Source of the DNA: Tannerella sp.
GTDB lineage: Bacteria > Bacteroidota > Bacteroidia > Bacteroidales > Tannerellaceae
DNA: 12,602 nt
NCBI GenBank assembly: GCA_031282485.1
Contig: JAITDQ010000030.1
Span: forward strand, 1-12,602
Direction of reading: 5' to 3'
Shown here: in pieces, positions 1-6,643 of the stretch
Numbering within the stretch: position 1 is the stretch's first letter
Layout of the letters: every line of letters begins with the position of its first letter
The notes under the pieces: generated by a model
What the model saw: the letters and a program-made list of their open reading frames with translations, nothing else
What the model was told of the DNA's origin: nothing
The model's database searches: none
Program-made: the position numbers and the translations under genes

Positions 1-33
1 CGGCACAATCCGGACTGCGCTCCGAGAAACCAA

Positions 34-1248
34 TCATCCCAATGCCCGCGCCAGGTCGGCTATCAAATCGTCAGCGTCTTCAAGGCCGACGGACAGGCGG
101 AAAATGCCTTCGCCGGCAAACCGGTTCCACGAATCTTGCTGAGCGGGGGATGTGAATTTGAACGAAGTCTGCAGTAAATCCTCGCTGTGGAGGTAAAAAA
201 GCAATGAACGGTGATGTCCCAGCGATACGGCATAGTGTATTACCTTCAATTTTCCTGCAATCTCCGGCAAACGCTCTTTTCCCTGTTCTGTCTGAAAAGT
301 AATAATGCCGGAGAAATTATTCATTTGCCTCCGCGCCAGTTCATGTTGAGGATGTGACGGCAAGCCGGGATAAATCACCCGTTTGATTTTGGGATGCTGT
401 TCCAGATATGCGGCAATTTTCAACGCATTTTCCTGATGCACGCGCATACGGATAGGGAATGTAGCCAAGCCGCGCAGAATCAGCCAAGCATTGAAGGGAC
501 TTAATGTTCCGCCCAAACGGATAGCTGTCTTTTTGCGTAAAAGTTCGAGGTCGCTTTTTCGTCCCAGGATGGCGCCGCCGAGCGCGTCGCCGTGTCCGCC
601 CAGATATTTGGTCAGCGAGTGGACGACAAAATCGGCGCCCAGCAATAACGGTTTGGTGGCCGCCGGAGTGGCAAACGTAGAATCAACGGCCAACTTTGCC
701 CCGGCTTGATGAGCTATATCGGCAACAGCGGCAATATCGGTAATGCGCAGCAAAGGATTGCAGGGCGTTTCGATATATATCAGTTTGGTGTTGGGTTTCA
801 ACGCCTTTTTGACAGCGTCTGTGTCCGATGTGTCGACTTTCGTTATTTCAATCCCCAGTCCGGGAATCATCTCGTTGGTTATTTCCGATAAAGCGGCGTA
901 GGCAACATCGGTGACGACGGCATGATCTCCCGCTTTAAGCTGATGAAACAGCAGGGCGGTAATAGCCCCCATGCCACTGGCAAAAGCGACAGCCGTTTCC
1001 GCCTCCTCCAGCGCCGCCAGCTTTTCTTCCAGCTGGTGAATGGTCGGATTTCCCCAGCGGGTATAAATCCAGATGTTTCCTTCTTCCATTCCTTCGACGG
1101 AAAAACCTGTATCCGTATCCGCAACATAGGTTGTCGACATTACCAGATTGGGCGATGACGCCCCGGTTACCGGATCGGGCAATTCACCGGCATGAATGGC
1201 TTTCGTTTGTTCTCCCTTAAAAAATTCTTTGTTATATACCGTACTCAT
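34..1248 (-). CDS. PLP-dependent trans-sulfuration enzyme, cystathionine gamma-synthase / methionine gamma-lyase type
   Basis: This 404-residue protein belongs to the Cys/Met-metabolism PLP enzyme family (fold type I), cytosolic enzymes acting on homoserine esters, cystathionine, homocysteine or methionine. Visible family landmarks are the YTRxGNPT phosphate-binding motif (Y62, R64), the SGM turn at 91-93, the stacking tyrosine Y117, D189 (pairs with the pyridine nitrogen) and the Schiff-base lysine K214 in HSLTKYLGGHGD. Length is normal for the family. The cysteine that marks true methionine gamma-lyases (two residues after the stacking tyrosine) is alanine here (A119), so I do not call it a methionine gamma-lyase; cystathionine gamma-synthase, gamma-lyase or O-acyl-homoserine sulfhydrylase remain possible. 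The ATG start is preceded by an AT-rich stretch and lies 42 bases after the stop of the upstream paralogue, so the two are probably cotranscribed. Family assignment is firm; the reaction is not. Confidence 0.93.
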   Translation of the reverse strand: MSTVYNKEFFKGEQTKAIHAGELPDPVTGASSPNLVMSTTYVADTDTGFSVEGMEEGNIWIYTRWGNPTIHQLEEKLAALEEAETAVAFASGMGAITALLFHQLKAGDHAVVTDVAYAALSEITNEMIPGLGIEITKVDTSDTDAVKKALKPNTKLIYIETPCNPLLRITDIAAVADIAHQAGAKLAVDSTFATPAATKPLLLGADFVVHSLTKYLGGHGDALGGAILGRKSDLELLRKKTAIRLGGTLSPFNAWLILRGLATFPIRMRVHQENALKIAAYLEQHPKIKRVIYPGLPSHPQHELARRQMNNFSGIITFQTEQGKERLPEIAGKLKVIHYAVSLGHHRSLLFYLHSEDLLQTSFKFTSPAQQDSWNRFAGEGIFRLSVGLEDADDLIADLARALG

Positions 1249-1290
1249 ATGCTTATATAAATTAATAAATTAAAAACTGTTCCCGTTGAA

Positions 1291-2571
1291 TCATAAAACG
1301 GCCAGTCCGCTGTCGATATCCGATTTCAAATCTTCCGGGTCTTCCAGTCCTGCGGAGATGCGTATAAGATTGTCCTCTATGCCCATTATTTTCTTTATTT
1401 CGGCCGGGAATGTGCCGTATATGGTCGATTCCGGGTGAATGACCAGCGTCTTGTTATCAAACAGGTTGGTCGCACGGCGTATAATCTTCAGCGTGTCCAT
1501 AAACCTGTAACAGGCGTCTTTTGAACTCAGGTTGATCGTGAACATGGCGCCCGGATTACCGGTGAACAGCCGGTCTGAGACTGTTTTGTAGGGAGAGGTG
1601 TCAAGCTTCGGATAATTTGCCTTTAACACTTTCGGATGACCGGACAGGTACAGCGCCAGGTCGTAGGCCGTACGCGACATCCGTTCGTAACGCAGTTGCA
1701 GCGATTCCATTCCCAGCGATTGCAGGTAAGCCGTATCGGGAGCCATACAGGCGCCCACGTTCCGGGCAATCTCGGAACGCAGCTTGAACATGAACCTGGA
1801 CATGCCTTTGGGCTTGGGCAGCAGGCCTAATTTCCGGTTGGCTTTCCAGTTACATGCGCCATAATCAATAATTGCGCCGCCGATGCTTGTCGCTCCGGCC
1901 GAAATATATTTGGTCGTAGACACGATTTCAATATCCACGCCGGCTTTTTTAGCGTCGAATCCGCACCAGGGTACAATCGTCGAATCTATAATCATCGGAA
2001 TGTTCTTCGCCTTTAATATCTTTGATATTTCAGGAAGGTTTGCCACTTCCATGTGCGGATTGGTTATGATTTCGGCAAAAAAGGCGCACGTATTCTCATC
2101 AATGGCAGAATTGATTTCCTCCATGCTGTTAATATCCACAAAACGCGTCTCCACGCCAAAATCCGACAGTGTGGATTTCAGGAAGGAAAACGTATTTCCG
2201 AACAGATGGGGCGAAGATACGATATTACTGCCGGCGTATGCAAGGCAGAAAAATGTATTTGATATGGCCGCCATTCCCGAAGCTAAAGCGATAACGTTTT
2301 CGGCTCCCGATGCACTTTTTATCTTTTCTTCAAAATTGGCCACCGTCGGATTCGAAATACGCGAATACGTGTGCAAATCCCTCCTGTGTTGAAAAGCGGC
2401 GGCTATCGCCTGTGAATCGGCAAATTCAAAAGCCGCATTCCGGTATACGGGCATATTGATGGCGCCATATACATCTGCCCGGGTGTATCCGGCAGTAATT
2501 ATTTTTGTCTGGAAAGAGGATGCCGTACATTCACATTCTCCTTCTCCATTGTTTCCCGATGTATTGCTCAT
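1291..2571 (-). CDS. PLP-dependent trans-sulfuration enzyme, O-acetylhomoserine sulfhydrylase-like
   Basis: A 426-residue second member of the Cys/Met-metabolism PLP family. It has the YSRxSNPT motif (Y69, R71), SGM at 98-100, D196 and the Schiff-base lysine K221 in STTKYISAGATSIGG. The TSIGG continuation and the extra length are typical of the O-acetylhomoserine sulfhydrylase (MetY/Met17) branch, which makes homocysteine from O-acetylhomoserine and sulfide. Aligning the G-x(9)-Y segment with its neighbour and with methionine gamma-lyase puts F124 where most members have the catalytic stacking tyrosine, a change that could alter the reaction. The first ~20 residues are Gly/Glu/Cys/Ser-rich and probably disordered. 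The ATG start is supported by a promoter at 2640-2670 and an A-rich leader just upstream. It is the first gene of a two-gene minus-strand unit. Lyase or synthase activity cannot be told from sequence alone. Confidence 0.92.
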   Translation of the reverse strand: MSNTSGNNGEGECECTASSFQTKIITAGYTRADVYGAINMPVYRNAAFEFADSQAIAAAFQHRRDLHTYSRISNPTVANFEEKIKSASGAENVIALASGMAAISNTFFCLAYAGSNIVSSPHLFGNTFSFLKSTLSDFGVETRFVDINSMEEINSAIDENTCAFFAEIITNPHMEVANLPEISKILKAKNIPMIIDSTIVPWCGFDAKKAGVDIEIVSTTKYISAGATSIGGAIIDYGACNWKANRKLGLLPKPKGMSRFMFKLRSEIARNVGACMAPDTAYLQSLGMESLQLRYERMSRTAYDLALYLSGHPKVLKANYPKLDTSPYKTVSDRLFTGNPGAMFTINLSSKDACYRFMDTLKIIRRATNLFDNKTLVIHPESTIYGTFPAEIKKIMGIEDNLIRISAGLEDPEDLKSDIDSGLAVL

Positions 2572-2614
2572 TGTCTTATTATTTTTAAAATTTGTTCATT
2601 ATACTCGCACCGAA

Positions 2615-2631
2615 TCGGGAACCTGTCCCGA
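2615..2631 (-). promoter_or_regulatory. Hairpin in the 5' leader of the trans-sulfuration genes
   Basis: TCGGGA (2615-2620) and TCCCGA (2626-2631) form a perfect 6-bp stem with a 5-base loop. It lies within the first bases of the predicted ~60-base leader of the gene at 1291-2571. It could be a stability element or part of a small regulatory fold. I could not match it to a known SAM riboswitch class by eye. Confidence 0.4.
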
Positions 2632-2639
2632 AAAGGGCG

Positions 2640-2670
2640 TAAAGGTAGCAAAAATTCGCAACGGGACAAA
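2640..2670 (-). promoter_or_regulatory. Bacteroidetes-type promoter for the trans-sulfuration operon
   Basis: Read on the minus strand, the -33 element TTTG (2667-2670) is followed after 19 bases by the -7 element TACCTTTA (2640-2647). This fits the Bacteroidetes primary-sigma consensus TTTG-N19-TAnnTTTG with one mismatch in the last base. The predicted transcript starts near 2633, giving a leader of about 60 bases to the ATG at 2571. Confidence 0.65.
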
Positions 2671-3031
2671 CTTCCGATAACAGCCTCCGGGCTGAATCTC
2701 CCGGTGAGAATATCCCGGTAACGCCTGTATAATATGTTATTCCGAACAAAAATATCAGGTTTAAAACCGAATTTTTCATATTTACTATTTCTTTGTTTAT
2801 TATCTTTGAAAAACGGATATGGCGATAACCGTACCATACGGTACCCCAAGCCGGAACCGGCTAAAAATAAAATGAAGAGCGCCGCTATCGGCACATTCGG
2901 AAAGGAGCAGATAACATGCGGCAAACCGTTGCGTTTGTAACGCGCAGATGATTCTGTTTTTTTGTATTAAAAATTGCTTTCATTGTTTCTGTTATTGACG
3001 GTGCAAAGATAATGTGACCCGACAGTTCGTG
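2671..3031. other. Non-coding spacer with short palindromes
   Basis: I see no convincing gene here. Two adjacent palindromes stand out: ACCGTA (2828-2833) with TACGGT (2837-2842), and AGCCGG (2849-2854) with CCGGCT (2857-2862), followed by an A-rich run. TATCTTTG, a -7-like octamer, occurs on the plus strand at 2801-2808 and on the minus strand at 3004-3011, in both cases without a clear -33 partner at the right distance. A short unannotated RNA is possible but unproven. Confidence 0.4.
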
Positions 3032-3066
3032 AAATACCATATTTGTGGTATTTTTATTTTAAAAAT
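3032..3066. promoter_or_regulatory. Overlapping inverted repeats, candidate operator upstream of the GH2 gene
   Basis: AAATACCA (3032-3039) and TGGTATTT (3046-3053) form a perfect 8-bp inverted repeat around a 6-base spacer. A second perfect repeat, ATTTTTA (3050-3056) with TAAAAAT (3060-3066), overlaps its right arm. The spacing suits binding by a dimeric regulator about 135-170 bases before the GH2 start. The GH2 gene has only a weak -7-like match (TATCTTTT, 3173-3180) with no clear -33, which fits an activator-dependent promoter. The regulator is not in this window. Confidence 0.4.
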
Positions 3067-3200
3067 GCGGGAAAATTCATTTTTATCAGGTAAATTTGCC
3101 GGAATTACAGATATGAACATTAGAATAGCGGTGCTATAACGACTCGTGTGAGTGATCCCGACGATGTTTCTATATCTTTTAATTTATAATTTATTTGCGT

Positions 3201-5693
3201 ATGAAAAAGTTAATTCTATCATCAATCCTCATCTGCACCGGAGCCTGCATGATTGCCGGCCAGACGCGCACCTCGTTTCTCATGGAAAAGAACTGGAGGT
3301 TTTCGCGCACCGACGATGCCGGCGCCGTCAGCCCCGGTTTCGACGACAGCAAATGGCAACCGGTCACCGTCCCTCACGACTGGGCTATTTACGGGCCGTT
3401 CGACGGCAATGCCGACGTGCAAAGCGTTGCTATCGCACAGGACGGCGAAACGGAAGCTTCGCTCAAAGCCGGACGCACCGGCGGCCTGCCGTTCATAGGT
3501 GTCGGCTGGTACCGCATCCGTTTCGACGCGCCCGGCTTCGGCACGGGAAAGAAAGCCTCCATCCTCTTCGACGGCGCCATGAGCAACGCACGCATATACC
3601 TGAACGGCCGGGAAATCGGTTTTTGGCCGTACGGTTACAACAGCTTCCATTTTGACGTCACGCCTTACCTGAAAGCGACGGACAACATGCTGGCCGTCCG
3701 GCTGGAGAACTTCACCGAATCATCGCGCTGGTATCCGGGCGCAGGCATCTACCGCAACGTGCACGTCATCATCACCGGCGACATGCACATCCCGATATGG
3801 GGCACATATCTTACGACGCCGGTCGTCAACAGCGACTACGCCAAAGTAAACCTGAAAACAAAAATTGACTGTTCCGGCCGGTTGCCGCACAACCTGCGCA
3901 TAGTTACGGAAATACGCGACGAAAGACAAAACGTAGTCGCCCGCGCCGAACACGCAGGACTGGGACGTTTCGACGAAAACACGTTCGAACAAAACCTTGT
4001 CGTGGAAAAGCCTGCCCTGTGGTCGCCCGAAACGCCTGACTTATACACGGCCGTATCGAAACTCTATGCCGGCGACGAACTGAAGGACGAATATACGACC
4101 CGCTTCGGCATCCGCCGGTTCGAAATCATACCCGACAAAGGCATGTTCCTGAACGGCAAAACGATAAAATTCCGCGGCGTATGCAATCACCACGACCTCG
4201 GCCCGCTCGGCGCGGCAATCAACGTGAGCGCCCTGCGCCGTCAACTCGCCCTGCTCAAGGACATGGGATGCAATGCCATACGCACCTCGCACAACATGCC
4301 GGCGCCCGAACTGGTCGCACTCTGCGACGAAATGGGCTTCATGATGATGGTCGAAGCCTTCGACGAGTGGCAGTTTGCAAAATGCCGCAACGGCTATAAC
4401 CTGTATTTCAACGACTGGGCGGAAAAGGATTTGGTAAACATGATACACAATTACCGCAACAGTCCTTCCGTCGTGATGTGGAGCATTGGCAACGAAGTGC
4501 CCGGGCAGGAACGTCCCGAAGGCGTGCGGACAGCCCGTTTCCTGCAGGACATTTGTCATCGCGAAGACCCCACCCGCCGGGTCACGATGGGCATCGACCG
4601 TGCGGAAGCGGCGATGAAAAGCCATTTTGCTTCGACAATGGACGTCGTGGGCTTCAACTACCGCCTTCAGTTCTATCAGCAGGCATACAGCGAATTAGCC
4701 CAGCGGATTGTGTTGGGGAGCGAAACGGCCTCGACCATCAGTTCGCGCGGCGTGTATTATTTCCCCGTTGCGAGGACGAGCCGTCCGTCCCACGACGACG
4801 GCCACTGTTCGAGCTACGACGTGGAAGAGCCGGGCTGGTCGAACCTCCCGGACGACGATTTCGTGCAGCACGACGACTATCCGTGGTGCATCGGCGAATT
4901 TGTGTGGACAGGCTTCGACTATCTGGGCGAACCGACGCCCTACTACAACCGCTGGCCGAACCACAGTTCGATGTTCGGAATCATCGATTTGGCGGGAATC
5001 CCCAAAGATCGTTACTACCTCTACCGCAGCCACTGGAATCCCGATGCGGAAACGCTGCATATCCTCCCCCACTGGACATGGCACGGACGCGAAGGCGAAG
5101 TCACTCCCGTATTCGTATATACCAATTATCCGTCTGCCGAGCTGTTCGTCAACGGGAAAAGCCAGGGACGCATCACTAAGGACGAAAGCATGACGGCGGA
5201 AAAAACCGACAGTCAGGAAGCCCGCGACCGGATGTTGCGCCAGCGCCGTTACCGCCTGATGTGGATGGACGTGAAATACGAGCCGGGCGTCATCAAGGCA
5301 GTGGCCTACGATAGGGACGGCAAGGCTGTCGCCGAAAAGGAAGTGCATACGGCCGGCAAACCGCATCACCTCGAATTGTCGGCCGACCGCACCACGCCGG
5401 ATGCTGACGGCAAAGACCTGTCGTTTATCACCGTCAAGGTCGTCGACCGGGACGGCAACCTCTGTCCGGACGCCGCAAACGCCATCACCTTCCATGTGAC
5501 CGGCGCCGGCACATACCGCGCCGCAGCAAACGGCGACCCGACGAATACCGAACAGTTTCATTTGCCGAAAATGAGCGTCTTCAAAGGGCAACTGGTGGCC
5601 ATTGTGCAGTCGTCCGAACAGGTCGGCGCAATCCGTTTCGAAGCCAAATCCAAAGGGCTGCGACCGGCAACGCTCGGATTGAAAAGCAAATAA
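3201..5693 (+). CDS. Secreted glycoside hydrolase family 2 beta-galactosidase-type enzyme
   Basis: An 830-residue GH2 exo-glycosidase that would remove beta-linked terminal sugars (galactose most likely, glucuronate possible). Residues 1-20 are a Sec signal peptide; C16 lacks a good lipobox, so a soluble periplasmic or secreted form is likelier. Order: jelly-roll sugar-binding domain (~30-195), Ig-like domain (~205-307), TIM barrel (~310-610), a DUF4982-type beta-sandwich (~622-715, FVYTNYPSAELFVNG), and a GH2 C-terminal domain 5-like module (~723-826, with the NGDP turn at 778-781). The acid/base is E432 in WSIGNEVPG and the nucleophile E508 in VLGSETAS; FRGVCNHHDLG (324-334) is the usual barrel entry. 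Domain order and length are complete. I start at the ATG at 3201; a TTG two codons earlier stays in frame but gives no better signal peptide. The gene is clearly GC-rich and stands alone, without SusC/SusD partners. Confidence 0.95.
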   Translation: MKKLILSSILICTGACMIAGQTRTSFLMEKNWRFSRTDDAGAVSPGFDDSKWQPVTVPHDWAIYGPFDGNADVQSVAIAQDGETEASLKAGRTGGLPFIGVGWYRIRFDAPGFGTGKKASILFDGAMSNARIYLNGREIGFWPYGYNSFHFDVTPYLKATDNMLAVRLENFTESSRWYPGAGIYRNVHVIITGDMHIPIWGTYLTTPVVNSDYAKVNLKTKIDCSGRLPHNLRIVTEIRDERQNVVARAEHAGLGRFDENTFEQNLVVEKPALWSPETPDLYTAVSKLYAGDELKDEYTTRFGIRRFEIIPDKGMFLNGKTIKFRGVCNHHDLGPLGAAINVSALRRQLALLKDMGCNAIRTSHNMPAPELVALCDEMGFMMMVEAFDEWQFAKCRNGYNLYFNDWAEKDLVNMIHNYRNSPSVVMWSIGNEVPGQERPEGVRTARFLQDICHREDPTRRVTMGIDRAEAAMKSHFASTMDVVGFNYRLQFYQQAYSELAQRIVLGSETASTISSRGVYYFPVARTSRPSHDDGHCSSYDVEEPGWSNLPDDDFVQHDDYPWCIGEFVWTGFDYLGEPTPYYNRWPNHSSMFGIIDLAGIPKDRYYLYRSHWNPDAETLHILPHWTWHGREGEVTPVFVYTNYPSAELFVNGKSQGRITKDESMTAEKTDSQEARDRMLRQRRYRLMWMDVKYEPGVIKAVAYDRDGKAVAEKEVHTAGKPHHLELSADRTTPDADGKDLSFITVKVVDRDGNLCPDAANAITFHVTGAGTYRAAANGDPTNTEQFHLPKMSVFKGQLVAIVQSSEQVGAIRFEAKSKGLRPATLGLKSK

Positions 5694-5732
5694 AACGGCA
5701 CTCCTGTGAATTGTGCAAGGGAAAACGAAGTG

Positions 5733-5770
5733 TTTTTTCAAGAAAAAAATATGTTCGCCCTATCGGCGAA
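5733..5770. other. Hairpins just downstream of the GH2 gene
   Basis: TTCGCC (5754-5759) and GGCGAA (5765-5770) form a 6-bp stem with a 5-base loop. It is preceded by a T-run/A-run pair (TTTTTTC 5733-5739, GAAAAAA 5742-5748). For plus-strand transcription there is no U-run after the stem; on the minus strand a U-run does follow, so it is a better terminator for leftward transcription, for which no gene is visible. Its role in ending the GH2 transcript is uncertain. Confidence 0.3.
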
Positions 5771-5776
5771 ACTAAG

Positions 5777-5910
5777 GAGTCGTCAGGAAATAAGTATTGC
5801 ATTGCCAAGCGATTTTGGCAGTGAAGTCGAGACATCTCGCTGCGCAGTCCGATGCAATCTCGAACCCTGAACCCGATTCAGGGATTGTAACGTTTATTTC
5901 CTGACGACTC
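5777..5910. mobile_element. MITE-like element, 134 bp, perfect 17-bp terminal inverted repeats
   Basis: GAGTCGTCAGGAAATAA at 5777-5793 is repeated exactly, inverted, at 5894-5910. Both ends are flanked by CTAAG in direct orientation (5772-5776 and 5911-5915), which reads as a target duplication. Because the flank and ends share a G, the true cut could give TAA with 18-bp ends or a CTAA/CTAAG duplication; a YTAR-type target and GAG/GGA ends recall the IS5 superfamily. There is no transposase, so it would be mobilised in trans. The interior is highly foldable: ATTGCAT 5796-5802 pairs with ATGCAAT 5852-5858 and encloses TGCCAA 5803-5808 / TTGGCA 5815-5820 and CGAG 5828-5831 / CTCG 5836-5839; CCCTGAA 5865-5871 pairs with TTCAGGG 5877-5883. 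It sits 78 bases after the GH2 stop, at the border to the AT-rich block. Confidence 0.85.
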
Positions 5911-6022
5911 CTAAGTTATGAAAGGGGAAAGTCAGGCTATCTTGGAATAATCGTAATTACCTGATATTTACCGCGATCGTGCGCTATTTTATTTTACTTA
6001 ATAAATATTATTGTTTTTTCTC

Positions 6023-6053
6023 TTTGCTTGCTGATTTTTTTTTTGCAACTTTG
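6023..6053 (+). promoter_or_regulatory. Bacteroidetes-type promoter for the NVEALA block
   Basis: TTTG (6023-6026), a 19-base T-rich spacer, and CAACTTTG (6046-6053) match the Bacteroidetes consensus TTTG-N19-TAnnTTTG except for the first base of the -7 element. Transcription would start near 6060, about 180 bases before the first ATG. The upstream stretch 5916-6022 is AT-rich and holds no gene. Confidence 0.6.
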
Positions 6054-6059
6054 GGGCAA

Positions 6060-6241
6060 AATTATTTTAAAAGAGGATTGCTTGGCAATAATGGATAGTA
6101 TTAGTATGGAATGTCATTAATGAATGAATAAAGTTATTGATGAATCTACTTTTTCTTCCGACGTCGATATTCTCGGGATATTCTCGGATGAAGGATTCAT
6201 AAATAACAAATTATTATTAACTAAATTATAAATATTGTTTT
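6060..6241 (+). promoter_or_regulatory. Long AT-rich 5' leader of the NVEALA transcript
   Basis: About 180 bases separate the predicted start of transcription from the peptide gene. The leader holds an 11-bp exact tandem repeat and a possible nine-codon upstream reading frame (6091-6120, starting ATGGATAGT), for which I see no other support. No known riboswitch class was recognised. The length is unusual next to the ~25-60 base leaders predicted for other genes in this window. Confidence 0.35.
6166..6187 (+). repeat. Exact 11-bp tandem duplication
   Basis: GATATTCTCGG occurs twice back to back (6166-6176 and 6177-6187) in the leader of the NVEALA gene, about 55 bases before its ATG. It could be a slippage product or a paired binding site. 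Confidence 0.8.
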
Positions 6242-6490
6242 ATGAGAAGAAAATTATTAACAGTAAGTGGAATTGTTGTATTTGCAACAGTAGTTGCGTT
6301 GAATATCAACGCGAGATTTAATCTTCATGATTCAGAAATGAATGTGACATTTGCTAACGTGGAAGCATTAGTTTCAGGGCAATGTAGTGGGGGACTTTCC
6401 CCGTGTGCCGTAGGCTGTCCATGGGAGTATTGTGGGTATTGTCCTGAATTTGGATATCTGACACAGTGTGATTTTAATGACTCATATTGA
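6242..6490 (+). CDS. NVEALA-family six-cysteine secreted peptide precursor
   Basis: An 82-residue precursor. Residues 3-5 are basic, 6-20 hydrophobic, and INA at 22-24 is a plausible signal-peptidase site. A spacer (25-38) leads to NVEALV at 39-44, the hallmark of the NVEALA family of small Bacteroidetes peptides (canonical ending Ala, here Val). The C-terminal core (47-82) is Gly/Pro/aromatic-rich with six cysteines: C48, C55, C59, C64, C67 and C76, enough for three disulfides once outside the cytoplasm. The ATG at 6242 is the only sensible start. It is the first gene of the block; a structured RNA follows it, then the propeller lipoprotein gene. The family's function is, to my knowledge, unknown. 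Proteolysis at or just after NVEALV, for example after VSG (44-46), to free the cysteine core is my inference. Confidence 0.85.
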   Translation: MRRKLLTVSGIVVFATVVALNINARFNLHDSEMNVTFANVEALVSGQCSGGLSPCAVGCPWEYCGYCPEFGYLTQCDFNDSY

Positions 6491-6520
6491 TTTTAATCAC
6501 GCATTTCGTTTGGAGAAGGG

Positions 6521-6600
6521 ACTGACCGAAGGTAACTTAAAAAAACTTTCTCTTTGTTTACATTGAGAAGGATGTAAGAGAAGTGTATTGTTCGGTCAGT
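6521..6600 (+). promoter_or_regulatory. Structured intercistronic RNA after the NVEALA gene, possible attenuator
   Basis: ACTGACCGAA (6521-6530) pairs perfectly with TTCGGTCAGT (6591-6600) over 10 bp. Inside, TTACAT (6558-6563) pairs with ATGTAA (6572-6577), extended across a 5-base bulge by TTCTC (6548-6552) with GAGAA (6578-6582). The outer stem is followed by TCTCTTTATT, moderately U-rich. The fold begins 30 bases after the peptide stop and ends 43 bases before the next ATG. It could stop most transcripts after the peptide gene or protect the upstream message, making peptide more abundant than the downstream proteins. Confidence 0.6.
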
Positions 6601-6643
6601 TCTCTTTATTACTGATTATTTAAGGCCATTTTATTATATAAAA

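Noticed and set aside
2568..2924. 118-codon minus-strand frame ending in an ATGA overlap with the trans-sulfuration gene
   Set aside because: It starts with a somewhat hydrophobic segment, but the rest is Arg/Phe-rich without a recognisable fold, and the likely promoter of the downstream gene lies inside it.
2734..2940. 68-codon plus-strand frame in the same spacer
   Set aside because: Begins upstream of the only -7-like element nearby and overlaps palindromes; no protein-like character.
3004..3035. Minus-strand promoter based on TATCTTTG at 3004-3011
   Set aside because: The -33 region is only TTTC with slightly long spacing and there is no gene to serve other than the rejected minus-strand frame.
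3195..3200. TTG start two codons before the GH2 ATG (a similar case occurs at 11700)
   Set aside because: ATG is strongly preferred and the resulting N-termini are better; the extra two residues add nothing.
3201..3260. Lipoprotein signal for the GH2 enzyme at C16
   Set aside because: The residues before it (TGA) do not make a normal lipobox; a plain Sec signal fits better.
4041..5741. Long antisense frames (194 and 348 codons) across the GH2 gene
   Set aside because: They are by-products of the GC-rich codon use of the GH2 gene; His/Val/Phe-rich translations with no domain, and the sense protein is complete.
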